From contig NZ_NIWT01000001.1 in NCBI RefSeq assembly GCF_002236115.1, positions 744,001-808,000 of the forward strand: a stretch of DNA of 64,000 nt, in the 5' to 3' direction. Below the pieces are notes generated by a model. That model saw only the letters and a program-made list of their open reading frames with translations, was not told the DNA's origin and ran no database searches. This document shows, piece after piece, positions 1 through 7,153 of the stretch (within the stretch, counting starts at the first letter, position 1; every line of letters starts with the position of its first letter). Both the position numbers and the translations under genes were made by a program. Source of the DNA: Pseudomonas jessenii. Its GTDB lineage: Bacteria; Pseudomonadota; Gammaproteobacteria; Pseudomonadales; Pseudomonadaceae.

Positions 1-257
1 CTGCGTTGTTGATGACGCCTGGCAATGGCCTCGCGCAGGGCACGCTTGCCGCGCACCTCGGCATAGTGCGTGTTGCCGTTTAGCAGGCTATCGATGGCAC
101 CCTGCACGATGGGCTGTGGCGTGTCGAAATCCGGGTCGCCCACGGACAACAGCAGAATGTCTTCACCCTGTTCGCGCAGTGCCAGGGCGCGGTAGTGAAT
201 GTCCCACGCGGCGGCGCCGTCACCGGCGATACGTTGAGTCAGATCGGAAAAGCGCAT
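1..257 (-). CDS. aruH: Arginine:pyruvate transaminase AruH, N-terminal part (cut by window start)
   Basis: The visible 85 residues begin MRFSDLTQRIAGDGAAAWDI and continue with LLLSVGDPDFDTPQPI, the N-terminal arm of a class I/II PLP-dependent aminotransferase. The PLP lysine lies outside the window. The start fits my recollection of P. aeruginosa AruH, and the gene sits 24 bp downstream of aruI in the same order. AruH transfers the alpha-amino group of L-arginine to pyruvate, giving 2-ketoarginine and alanine, the first step of the arginine transaminase pathway in the cytoplasm. The ATG at 255-257 is preceded by AAGGGG. Family membership is seen directly; substrate is inferred from start similarity and from the aruI, aruR and aruS neighbours. 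Confidence 0.88.
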   Translation of the reverse strand, partial: MRFSDLTQRIAGDGAAAWDIHYRALALREQGEDILLLSVGDPDFDTPQPIVQGAIDSLLNGNTHYAEVRGKRALREAIARRHQQR

Positions 258-281
258 GGCTTCATCCCCTTAAAATGCAGA

Positions 282-1889
282 TCAATGCGCACAGGCATGC
301 TTGAGTTCGATCAGGGTCACGCCGCTGCGCTTGAAGCCATGGCGCAAGTCGGTCTGCAACTCGGCGAGGCTTTGCGGCTGGGTCACGGTGCAGCCGAACG
401 CACGCGCGAGGGCGGCGAAATCCGGGTTGCGCGGCAATACGCCGATGGGCTCGATGTCCAGGCCGAGCATGTCGTCGCGGATCTGCCCCAGCGCATCGTT
501 GTTCCACAGCAGCACCACCAGCGGGCTGTCCAGTTCTTCCACGGCGGTGGCCAGTTCCTGGGCGGTGTAGAGGAAACCACCGTCGCCCACCAGCACCAGC
601 CCAGGCCGCTGCGGCGCACCGAATTTGGCGCCGATCCCGGCCGGCAGGCCATATCCCAAGGTGCCGTAGCCGGTCGGGTGCAACCAACTGCGAATGGCGA
701 GGCTGTCGAAGGCATAGTTGCCGGTATAGGCCAGTTGGGTCATGTCGGTGCTGATGAAGGCGTTTTCCGGCAGCTCCGCCGCAATGCGATCCAGAATCGC
801 CTGATGGATCGACTGCAACGGGCCATGGCTGGCCTTGACCGCTTCACGCAGTGCGGCGACCGAGGCAATCGCAGCGCTGGCCTCGCGCACGTCGGTTGGC
901 AGGCGCTCAAGCAAGCCACTGAGGGTTTGTTGCGCATCGCCATGCAACGCCACCGCGCAGGGGTAGAAGTCGTTGAATTTGCGTGGGTCGATGTCGACGC
1001 GCAGCAGTTCGCCATTGAGTGACAGGCGTTCGCGCCAGAAGTCGGTGTCGGCCATTTCGGTGCCGACCGCCAGCACCACGTCGGCCTCGGCGATCAGGTT
1101 CCAGCCCGGCTCCACACACAGGGATGAGCCGGCGTTGAGCGGCGCGTCCGGCGGCAGCAGGCCTTTACCGGCGACGCTGGTGAACAGTGGCGAGGCCAGT
1201 CGGGTGCTGATTTCTTGCAGCTCAGAGGTGGCATTCAAGGCGCCACCACCGGCAATGATCATTGGTCGCTTGGCAGCGTTGAGTTTCGCCACGGCTTGAT
1301 CAATTGCGGTGGTCGATGCCGGGCCACGACCTGGACGACGCACCACCTCATTGCTCCAGTCACGGGCAATCGGCGCCGACAACACGTCCAGCGGCACCGA
1401 GATGTGCACCGGGCGCGGGCGCTCGCTGTCGAACACTGCGTAGGCACGGGCGATCAGTTCCGGCAGGTCTTCGGCAGTCAGTGCCACGGCCGAGAACGCA
1501 GTGATCGGCGCGGTCATTGCGCGCTGGTCCTGGCACTCGTGCAGACTGCCCCAACCCTTGCCCAGGCTGGCGCTGTGGTTGACGCTGGAAATCACCAGCA
1601 TCGGAATCGAGTCGGCGTAGGCCTGGCCGATGCCGGTGGCGGCGTTGGTCACGCCGGGGCCGGTGATGACGAAGCACACGCCGGGTTTGCCGCTGACCCG
1701 GGCGTAGCCGTCGGCCATGAAACTGGCGCCCTGCTCATGACGAGTCAGCACATGACGGATGCCGCTGCCGGGCAAGCCGCGATACAGCTCCAGGGTGTGT
1801 ACGCCGGGAATGCCGAACACGGTATCGACGCCGTAGTTGGCCAACAGGCGCACCAGGGCCTGGCCACCGGTCAATGTTTTGCTTTGCAT
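282..1889 (-). CDS. aruI: 2-ketoarginine (5-guanidino-2-oxopentanoate) decarboxylase AruI
   Basis: A 535-residue thiamine diphosphate enzyme of the acetolactate synthase/pyruvate decarboxylase fold, at the usual family length. The N-terminal PYR domain holds the cofactor-activating Glu in TRHEQGASF (about E52), a central domain carries IIAGGGA, and the C-terminal PP domain has the ThDP/Mg motif GDGG (about 435-438) ending in NN (about 463-464). AruI decarboxylates 2-ketoarginine to 4-guanidinobutyraldehyde. Two start codons are possible: the ATG at 1893-1895 is only 2 nt from GAGG, while the ATG at 1887-1889 has an 8-nt spacing, so I chose the latter. The gene is 10 bp from the upstream synthetase and 24 bp from aruH, clearly one operon. 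The biochemical name rests on family plus synteny. Confidence 0.88.
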   Translation of the reverse strand: MQSKTLTGGQALVRLLANYGVDTVFGIPGVHTLELYRGLPGSGIRHVLTRHEQGASFMADGYARVSGKPGVCFVITGPGVTNAATGIGQAYADSIPMLVISSVNHSASLGKGWGSLHECQDQRAMTAPITAFSAVALTAEDLPELIARAYAVFDSERPRPVHISVPLDVLSAPIARDWSNEVVRRPGRGPASTTAIDQAVAKLNAAKRPMIIAGGGALNATSELQEISTRLASPLFTSVAGKGLLPPDAPLNAGSSLCVEPGWNLIAEADVVLAVGTEMADTDFWRERLSLNGELLRVDIDPRKFNDFYPCAVALHGDAQQTLSGLLERLPTDVREASAAIASVAALREAVKASHGPLQSIHQAILDRIAAELPENAFISTDMTQLAYTGNYAFDSLAIRSWLHPTGYGTLGYGLPAGIGAKFGAPQRPGLVLVGDGGFLYTAQELATAVEELDSPLVVLLWNNDALGQIRDDMLGLDIEPIGVLPRNPDFAALARAFGCTVTQPQSLAELQTDLRHGFKRSGVTLIELKHACAH

Positions 1890-1899
1890 GTTCATGTCC

Positions 1900-3999
1900 T
1901 CACTCGTGGCCGAAGCGAATCAACGCATCGACCGCAGTCGTGCCTTGGGCACTGACCAACAATGGGTTCACATCGAGTTCCAGCAACTGCGCGGCGTTTT
2001 CGCAGGCGTAATCGGCCACGGCGCGGATCGCGGCCACCAGGGCGTCGAGATCTGCGGACTCACGACCACGGAAACCTTGCAGTAGCGGTGCGCTGCGCAG
2101 ACTGAGCAAGGCATTGCGGATCGCGCCGTCGGTGGTCGGCAGCAACAGACTGCGACTGTCCTTGAGCAACTCCACCAGAATGCCGCCGGCACCGATCACC
2201 AGGGCGAGGCCGAAATCGTTTTCGCGCTTGATGCCGACAATCAGCTCAGCCAGTGGCGGCTTGGCCATGGGTTCGAGCAACAGCTGATCGAACACGACGC
2301 CCGGGGCGTAAGCGGCAATGCTGGTGCGCATCTTCTCCAGGGCAGCGCTCAATGCCGCGCCATCCTTGAGGTTCAGCGCCACGGCACCGGCCTCGGTCTT
2401 GTGTGGCAGTTGAGCGCTGACCGCTTTGAGTACCAGCGGATAACCCAGGGTTTCTGCGTCCCTCAGCGCCTTGTCCGGCGTGCTCAATTTGCCGTTGGGC
2501 GTCGGCAGGCCAAAGGCTTTTAACGCCTGTTTGGAATCCCATTCATTGAGCAAGCGTCCCTCGCCTTCCAGCGCCTGCGGGCACAACGGCACCAGCGCCG
2601 ATTCCCCCAGCGCCAGCAAGGCATGGCGATTGCGCTGATAACCGGCGATGCGGCCCCACGCGGCCAACCCGTCTTCAACGCCCTGCAAGGCTGCGACGCC
2701 TTGGGCGTGCAGACGTTCACGGGCATGGGCCGGCAGCAATTCAGGGAAGGCCGAGGTGACAAAGCCGGTCTTGCCGTGACGTTGCAGTGCCGCGCAGTAC
2801 AACTCCAGCAGCAGGTCGCATTCCTTGCGCTCGCCGGTGAACTCCGACGGATAGTCGAGCACCAGCATCGCCGCGTCGGCTTCGGTGCGCAGCGCGCTGT
2901 CGAGCATGCGGTTCAAGGCTTCGCCGTCGCCCCAGATCGCCGTGGTGAAATCCAGCGGGTTGACCAGGTTGGCGTAGGTCGGCAGCACTTGCGCGAGTTC
3001 GCCGACCTGCCCTTGGTCGAGTTTCGGCAGGCCCAGGTCGTTGCGTTCGGCGTAGTCGGCAATCAACCCGGCGTCGCCACCGGAACAGGCCAGCGCAATC
3101 AGGCTGTTGCCCGCAGGCAGATTGCCGCAGGCCGCGGCTTTGAGGGTTTCGACAAAACTCACCGGGCCGCTGACGCGAATCACCCCGAGACGGTCGAACA
3201 GCGCGTCATACAGCGCATCGGAGCCGGACAGCGAACTGGTGTGACTCAAGGCCAGTTCGGCACCGATCTGCGACACGCCGGTTTTCAGGGCGATGATCGG
3301 AATGCCCTTCTCCAGCGCCTTGTGCGCAGCGCGGGCAAAACCCGGCACATTCTTCAGGCCTTCCAGATGCAGGCCGATGGCGGTGACTCGAGGTTCGTCG
3401 AGCAACACGTCCATCAGTTCAGCCACGCCCAGTTGCGCCTGATTGCCCACCGAGGCCATGTAGGCCACCGGCAACGAGCGGTCGCTCATGGACAGGTTGT
3501 AGGCGAAATTGCCGCTCTGAGTCAGCACCGCCACACCCTTCTCAACTGCCTTGCCGCCGTGGGCCACCGGCCACAGAGCGGAGCTGTGCAGGTAGTCGAG
3601 CAGGCCGTAGCAGTTGGGGCCGAGCAAGGCCATGTCGCCAGCGGCCTTGAGCAGTTGCTGTTGCAGGGCCTGGCCTTCGGCACCGGTCTCGGCGAAGCCG
3701 GAGGCGTAGCAGATCGCGCCGCCTGCGCCGATGGCGGCCAGTTCGGCCACGCAAGTCAGGGTCAACTCACGGTTGGTCGCAATAAATACCGCGTCCGGGC
3801 CGCAAGGCAGCTCGGCAACGCTGCGCACGCAAGGAACGCCTTCGAGGCTGTCGTGCTGCGGATTGACCAGCCACATTTGCCCTTGGTAGCCGCCTTCGGC
3901 ACAGCGCTTGAGGGCGCGCGCCATGCTGCGGCCGCCGACGAACGCCACGTGTTGCGGCGCGAGCATGCGTTTGAGGTTGTCACGAATGGTTTGGGACAT
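1900..3999 (-). CDS. ADP-forming acyl-CoA synthetase (acetate--CoA ligase family)
   Basis: A 699-residue fusion of the alpha and beta parts of NDP-forming acyl-CoA synthetase. An N-terminal CoA-binding Rossmann domain comes first (about 1-135, with FVGGRSMAR near 20), then two succinyl-CoA-ligase-like domains with the predicted phospho-histidine in LSHTSSLSG (H253), and a C-terminal ATP-grasp domain (about 480-699; GYPLVLKAVSAQLPHKTEAG). Such enzymes interconvert acyl-CoA + ADP + phosphate with free acid + CoA + ATP. It lies between acyl-CoA dehydrogenase and aruI in one operon, so its acid substrate may be a guanidinylated product of arginine breakdown; that is inference. The start has GGAG 7 nt upstream. 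Reaction class is confident, substrate unknown. Confidence 0.85.
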   Translation of the reverse strand: MSQTIRDNLKRMLAPQHVAFVGGRSMARALKRCAEGGYQGQMWLVNPQHDSLEGVPCVRSVAELPCGPDAVFIATNRELTLTCVAELAAIGAGGAICYASGFAETGAEGQALQQQLLKAAGDMALLGPNCYGLLDYLHSSALWPVAHGGKAVEKGVAVLTQSGNFAYNLSMSDRSLPVAYMASVGNQAQLGVAELMDVLLDEPRVTAIGLHLEGLKNVPGFARAAHKALEKGIPIIALKTGVSQIGAELALSHTSSLSGSDALYDALFDRLGVIRVSGPVSFVETLKAAACGNLPAGNSLIALACSGGDAGLIADYAERNDLGLPKLDQGQVGELAQVLPTYANLVNPLDFTTAIWGDGEALNRMLDSALRTEADAAMLVLDYPSEFTGERKECDLLLELYCAALQRHGKTGFVTSAFPELLPAHARERLHAQGVAALQGVEDGLAAWGRIAGYQRNRHALLALGESALVPLCPQALEGEGRLLNEWDSKQALKAFGLPTPNGKLSTPDKALRDAETLGYPLVLKAVSAQLPHKTEAGAVALNLKDGAALSAALEKMRTSIAAYAPGVVFDQLLLEPMAKPPLAELIVGIKRENDFGLALVIGAGGILVELLKDSRSLLLPTTDGAIRNALLSLRSAPLLQGFRGRESADLDALVAAIRAVADYACENAAQLLELDVNPLLVSAQGTTAVDALIRFGHE

Positions 4000-4017
4000 G
4001 GGAGTTCTCCGGGCCGA

Positions 4018-5178
4018 TCAGCGCAGCAGCGGCCGCAGCAGCTCGCGGGAAATGATGTGGCGCTGGATTTCCGAAGTGCCTTCCCAGATCCGTTCGATCC
4101 GCGCGTTGCGCCAGATGCGCTCCACCGGACCTTCGTCCATCAGGCCCATGCCACCAAAGATCTGCACTGCCTCGTCGGCCGCGCGACCCAGCACTTCACT
4201 GGCGAACAGCTTGGCCATGCCGGCCTCGCCATCGGTCATGGTGCCCTGGTCCATTTTCCAGGCGGTGTGCAGGGTCAGCAGTTCCGCGGCGCGGATTTGC
4301 GTGGCCATGTCCGCCAGCTTGAAAGACACGCCTTGATAGGTGCCGATCGGCTGGCCGAATTGCTTGCGGTCCGCCGCCCATTGCAAGGACACGTCCAGTG
4401 CGCGCTGGGCCTGACCGACACAGTTGGCCGCGACCATCACGCGCCCGGCGGTCAGCCAGGCGTTGGCCACGTCCCAACCCTTGCCGACTTCGCCCAGCAC
4501 TTTGCTGGCCGGTACGCGGCAATCGTCGAAGAACATTTCGAAGGTGTGATAGCCGCGGTTGCTCACGCACTTCGGCCCACGGCGGATGGTCATGCCCGGA
4601 GTGTTGCGGTCGACCAGGAACGAAGTCACGGCGTTGCGCTTCTTGCCGTTGTGCTCGTAGGTGTCGGTCACGGCGAAGACGATGGCGAAATCGGCATGGC
4701 CGGCGTGGCTGATGAAGTGCTTGCTGCCGTTGAGAATGAAGTCGTCGCCTTCACGCACGGCGCGGGTCTTGATCGCATTGGCGTCGGAGCCGGCACCCGG
4801 CTCGGTCAAGGCGAAGCAGTCGATTTTTTCGCCCTGGATGCACGGCAACAGGTAGTCGTTGATCTGCTCGCCCTTGCAAGCCATGAGGATTTTCGACGGC
4901 CGTGCGACAAACACGTGCAGCGCCCAGGACACCTTGGACAGCTCTCGCTCGATCAGCGCCTGGGACAGGTAGTCCAGACCGCCACCACCCACTTCTTCGG
5001 GCATGTTGAAGGCGTAGAAACCTGCCGCGATGGCCTTGCCGCGAATCTGCGCTGCCAGTTCCGGGGAAACCTCGTCGGCGCGGTCGACTTGCTCTTCATA
5101 GGGCAGCAGTTCCTTCTCGACGAAGCTGCGTACCGAGTCCACCAACATTTCTTGTTCTTGGGTCAGTTGGAAATTCAT
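4018..5178 (-). CDS. Acyl-CoA dehydrogenase
   Basis: A 386-residue flavoprotein of typical short/medium-chain acyl-CoA dehydrogenase length. Its features are an N-terminal helical domain, the FAD-binding stretch CFALTEPGAGSDA, the second signature RKQFGQPIGTYQGVSFKLAD, and the catalytic base in RIWEGTSEIQR (E366). It would introduce a trans-2 double bond into an acyl-CoA, passing electrons to ETF. The reading frame stays open upstream, but the ATG at 5176-5178 (MNFQLTQEQEML) is the family start and is preceded by CAGGTAG. It is 18 bp from the synthetase gene and 40 bp from the crotonase, so the three are co-transcribed with aruI and aruH. Its acyl substrate is unknown. Confidence 0.9.
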   Translation of the reverse strand: MNFQLTQEQEMLVDSVRSFVEKELLPYEEQVDRADEVSPELAAQIRGKAIAAGFYAFNMPEEVGGGGLDYLSQALIERELSKVSWALHVFVARPSKILMACKGEQINDYLLPCIQGEKIDCFALTEPGAGSDANAIKTRAVREGDDFILNGSKHFISHAGHADFAIVFAVTDTYEHNGKKRNAVTSFLVDRNTPGMTIRRGPKCVSNRGYHTFEMFFDDCRVPASKVLGEVGKGWDVANAWLTAGRVMVAANCVGQAQRALDVSLQWAADRKQFGQPIGTYQGVSFKLADMATQIRAAELLTLHTAWKMDQGTMTDGEAGMAKLFASEVLGRAADEAVQIFGGMGLMDEGPVERIWRNARIERIWEGTSEIQRHIISRELLRPLLR

Positions 5179-5218
5179 GGTGCTACCTGTTGTTCGTGTT
5201 CTGGGAGATGGAGAGGAA

Positions 5219-6010
5219 TCAACGACCGATGAAGCGTGCCGGGCGTTTTTCCATGGCGGCACGCAGGGCTTCGTTGCCGTCTTCGCTGCGACCGCACAAC
5301 AGGCCGGCGGCCAGTTCGGCCTGCAGTTGTTCGGCCAGGCTGCGTTCGGCGCCTTCACGCATGAGTTTCTTCGTCTGGGCGAAGGCAAAGGTCGGGCCAG
5401 CGGCCAGGCGTGCGGCCAGTTCGCTGGTAACCGTCAGCAATTGATCGTCGGCACAGACATCGCCGACCAGACCGGCGTCGAGGGCACGGTCGGCGCCCCA
5501 CAATTCGTCCAGAAACAGCAGACGCTTGGCCTGTTCGCTGCCGATCAGGCGCGGCAAGTGCCAACTGGCGCCGGCGTCCGGCGAGTACGCCATGCTGGTG
5601 TAGCCGGCCTTGAAACGTGCCGATTGCCCGGCGATGCGCAGGTCGCAGCACAGGGTCAGGTCCATCCCGGCGCCGACGGCGGTGCCGTTGATGGCGGCGA
5701 TGGTCGGTTTTTCCAGGCTGTGCAGGCGAGTCATCAGGGCGTGGGCGGTTTCGGTCCAGCCGTAGGTTTCCAACGCACCCCGGGCTTCGGCATCGGCCCA
5801 TTCATCAAGGTCCGCGCCGGCGCAGAAGCTGCGGCCGCTACCGGTGAGCACCACCACGCGCACCGCTGGATCGGCGTTGAAACCGTCGAGCAAGCCGTGC
5901 AGGTTTTTCAGCGTCGGAATGTCCAGCGCATTGCGCTGGGCAGTGCGATTGAGGGTGATCCAGGCAACGCCTGCTTTGACCTGACTGAGCAGCGACGATT
6001 GAGTGGTCAT
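5219..6010 (-). CDS. Enoyl-CoA hydratase/isomerase family protein (PaaG-like crotonase)
   Basis: A 263-residue crotonase-fold protein, probably the first gene of the operon that ends in aruIH. The oxyanion-hole regions are SGSGRSFCAGADL and INGTAVGAGMDL. Where true hydratases carry a first catalytic Glu (GGGCE-like) this protein has GAGMD, and the second site reads AYSPDAGASWHLPRLIG, the pattern of PaaG-type ring-epoxide isomerases rather than of hydratases. A rearrangement or isomerisation of an acyl-CoA is therefore as likely as hydration. The ATG at 6008-6010 has GAGGA 6 nt upstream; an in-frame extension to 6121 lacks this support. A palindromic operator candidate lies 53-70 bp upstream. 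Confidence 0.85.
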   Translation of the reverse strand: MTTQSSLLSQVKAGVAWITLNRTAQRNALDIPTLKNLHGLLDGFNADPAVRVVVLTGSGRSFCAGADLDEWADAEARGALETYGWTETAHALMTRLHSLEKPTIAAINGTAVGAGMDLTLCCDLRIAGQSARFKAGYTSMAYSPDAGASWHLPRLIGSEQAKRLLFLDELWGADRALDAGLVGDVCADDQLLTVTSELAARLAAGPTFAFAQTKKLMREGAERSLAEQLQAELAAGLLCGRSEDGNEALRAAMEKRPARFIGR

Positions 6011-6062
6011 GGGAATCCTCGAATTATTGTAATGGGTCTGAGGTGATGCGACTTGAGGCCAT

Positions 6063-6080
6063 ACTAAACGAGTGTTCAGT
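6063..6080. promoter_or_regulatory. TetR-type operator candidate upstream of the crotonase-aruIH operon
   Basis: ACTAAACGAGTGTTCAGT is an inverted repeat with 7-bp arms (6 of 7 pairs) around 4 bp. It lies in the spacer of the best promoter candidate, 53 bp from the crotonase start, as expected for a repressor site. It shares 13 of 18 bases with the inverted repeat at 13339-13356, which is the same distance upstream of a TetR gene. Confidence 0.55.
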
Positions 6081-6250
6081 AAGGCGGCAATCGGCGGGGA
6101 AATGGGCTGTAACAAGCTCAATAGATAGTTAAATTATTGTTTTTATTGAGTTATTTGTTGATTGGCGAGCGTGAGCCGTTGGTACTGTTACAACTTCGAA
6201 CAACTGGCGACAGGACGTCAGTCGCAGATCTTTTGCCCACCACAAACCAA

Positions 6251-6340
6251 TGTGGGAGCGAGCTTGCTCGCGATGACGGCGTCAAATTCAACATCACAGT
6301 TGACTGACTTACCGCAATCGCGAGCAAGCTCGCTCCCACA
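6251..6340. repeat. REPIN (REP doublet, 90 bp)
   Basis: Two inverted copies of a REP palindrome (TGTGGGAGCGAGCTTGCTCG and its complement) separated by about 42 bp of less conserved DNA. This is the standard Pseudomonas REPIN arrangement, probably once mobilised by a RAYT transposase; none is encoded in the window. It lies between convergently usable ends, downstream of the 6410-6904 gene. Confidence 0.9.
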
Positions 6341-6409
6341 GGAAAATGTTGTGTACTTGCTTTATTCATCACGACTGGTAGAGGCAGTGGAACCATTTCG
6401 ACCGCGTCA

Positions 6410-6904
6410 TTACCCCGGAAGGTCCGCCTTGAACTTCACGTTGTCGAGGTAGATCGGCCCCACTAGCGCTGGTTCCAATACAGATTGAAACGCAATGATC
6501 AATTGGACGTTCTCCACGCCCAACGGTATGACGTCGTGGTGTTCATAGAGTTTCTGGGGCTGAGACAACCAAAAAAAGATAGGCATGATGAAGACCGGAA
6601 ACGGCTCGGCAAGGCTCCATCCGAGCAGTGTGCAAAACATTATTGGTGGATCTTGCCGTTTGACAGCCGTGTCCTCAGCTTTGAACTCAGGCATGGAGGC
6701 CTGAAGGGAAAGATCGAACTCTCCCGGGCCGGCTCGGAAACGGCCCGTATCGAGCCTTAATGTCTCATGCTTACCCACTCTGATTTGAGCCCTGTAGCTA
6801 TCTTTGTGTATGACGACTTTTGCTCTTCCACCGGACTCGGTCACTGCCCAATGTTCGAAGTTTCCGGATTCAAAGTTTCCGTTGCTGATCAGATTACGTT
6901 TCAT
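6410..6904 (-). CDS. Hypothetical protein with N-terminal carbohydrate-binding-like motif, behind a lux box
   Basis: A 164-residue protein starting MKRNLISNGNFESGNFEHW. The pattern NGNFE-SG-F-x-x-W is typical of the first strand of galactose-binding-like jelly-roll folds (CBM4/9-type), and a terminal YLDNVKF matches the last strand of the same fold. There is no signal peptide or membrane segment, so export would need another route. The ATG at 6902-6904 has AAGGAG 7 nt upstream; a longer in-frame start at 6940 has no such site. The gene is monocistronic, flanked by two REPINs, and its promoter region contains a perfect lux-box palindrome, suggesting quorum-sensing or LuxR-solo control. Function unknown; a secreted or surface lectin is only one possibility. 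Confidence 0.7.
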   Translation of the reverse strand: MKRNLISNGNFESGNFEHWAVTESGGRAKVVIHKDSYRAQIRVGKHETLRLDTGRFRAGPGEFDLSLQASMPEFKAEDTAVKRQDPPIMFCTLLGWSLAEPFPVFIMPIFFWLSQPQKLYEHHDVIPLGVENVQLIIAFQSVLEPALVGPIYLDNVKFKADLPG

Positions 6905-6991
6905 GAGGACGCTCCTTTCTGGCCGGTTTGAAGCTCGCATTACCGAGCGGTGGGTACTGCTTCATTAGGCTGTGGAGGCTGCATGTAATCT

Positions 6992-7009
6992 ACTGTCAGA
7001 TCTGACAGT
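6992..7009. promoter_or_regulatory. lux-box (LuxR-family binding site), perfect 18-bp palindrome
   Basis: ACTGTCAGATCTGACAGT is a perfect palindrome with the CT-N12-AG layout of lux/las/rhl boxes and central GATC. On the minus strand a possible -10 (TAATGA, 6967-6962) would place the box centre near -45, the usual class II activation position, with a leader of about 50 nt before the ATG at 6904. No luxR or luxI gene lies in the window. Confidence 0.65.
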
Positions 7010-7039
7010 CGCGACCAGCGGCTAATCGCTTGAATCAAC

Positions 7040-7130
7040 TGTGGGAGCGAGCTTGCTCGCGATAGCGGTAGACCAGTCAACAGTGATGTTGGACCTGATG
7101 CCGCCATCGCGAGCAAGCTCGCTCCCACAG
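7040..7130. repeat. REPIN (REP doublet, 91 bp)
   Basis: An inverted pair of the same TGTGGGAG-type REP as at 6251-6340, located between the lux-box promoter and the 3' end of the permease gene. It may act as a transcript-end stabiliser for the permease mRNA. Confidence 0.9.
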
Positions 7131-7153
7131 GGGGAAGTGGTTATCTGGAGGTG

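Larger units (their letters stand above)
6011..6409. other. 399-bp intergenic region with operon promoter and REPIN
   Basis: The right-hand start of the crotonase operon. On the minus strand a plausible sigma-70 promoter reads TTGCCG, 18 nt, TAGTAT, and its spacer contains the operator candidate at 6063-6080. Further right are an AT-rich stretch (6120-6165) and the REPIN at 6251-6340 that follows the stop of the lectin-like gene. No convincing ORF was found. Confidence 0.5.

Noticed and set aside
2623..5232. An 869-codon plus-strand open frame antisense to the acyl-CoA synthetase and dehydrogenase genes
   Set aside because: Its length comes from third-position GC bias of the real minus-strand genes. 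The translation is rich in G, Q, H, R and A, with no recognisable domain.
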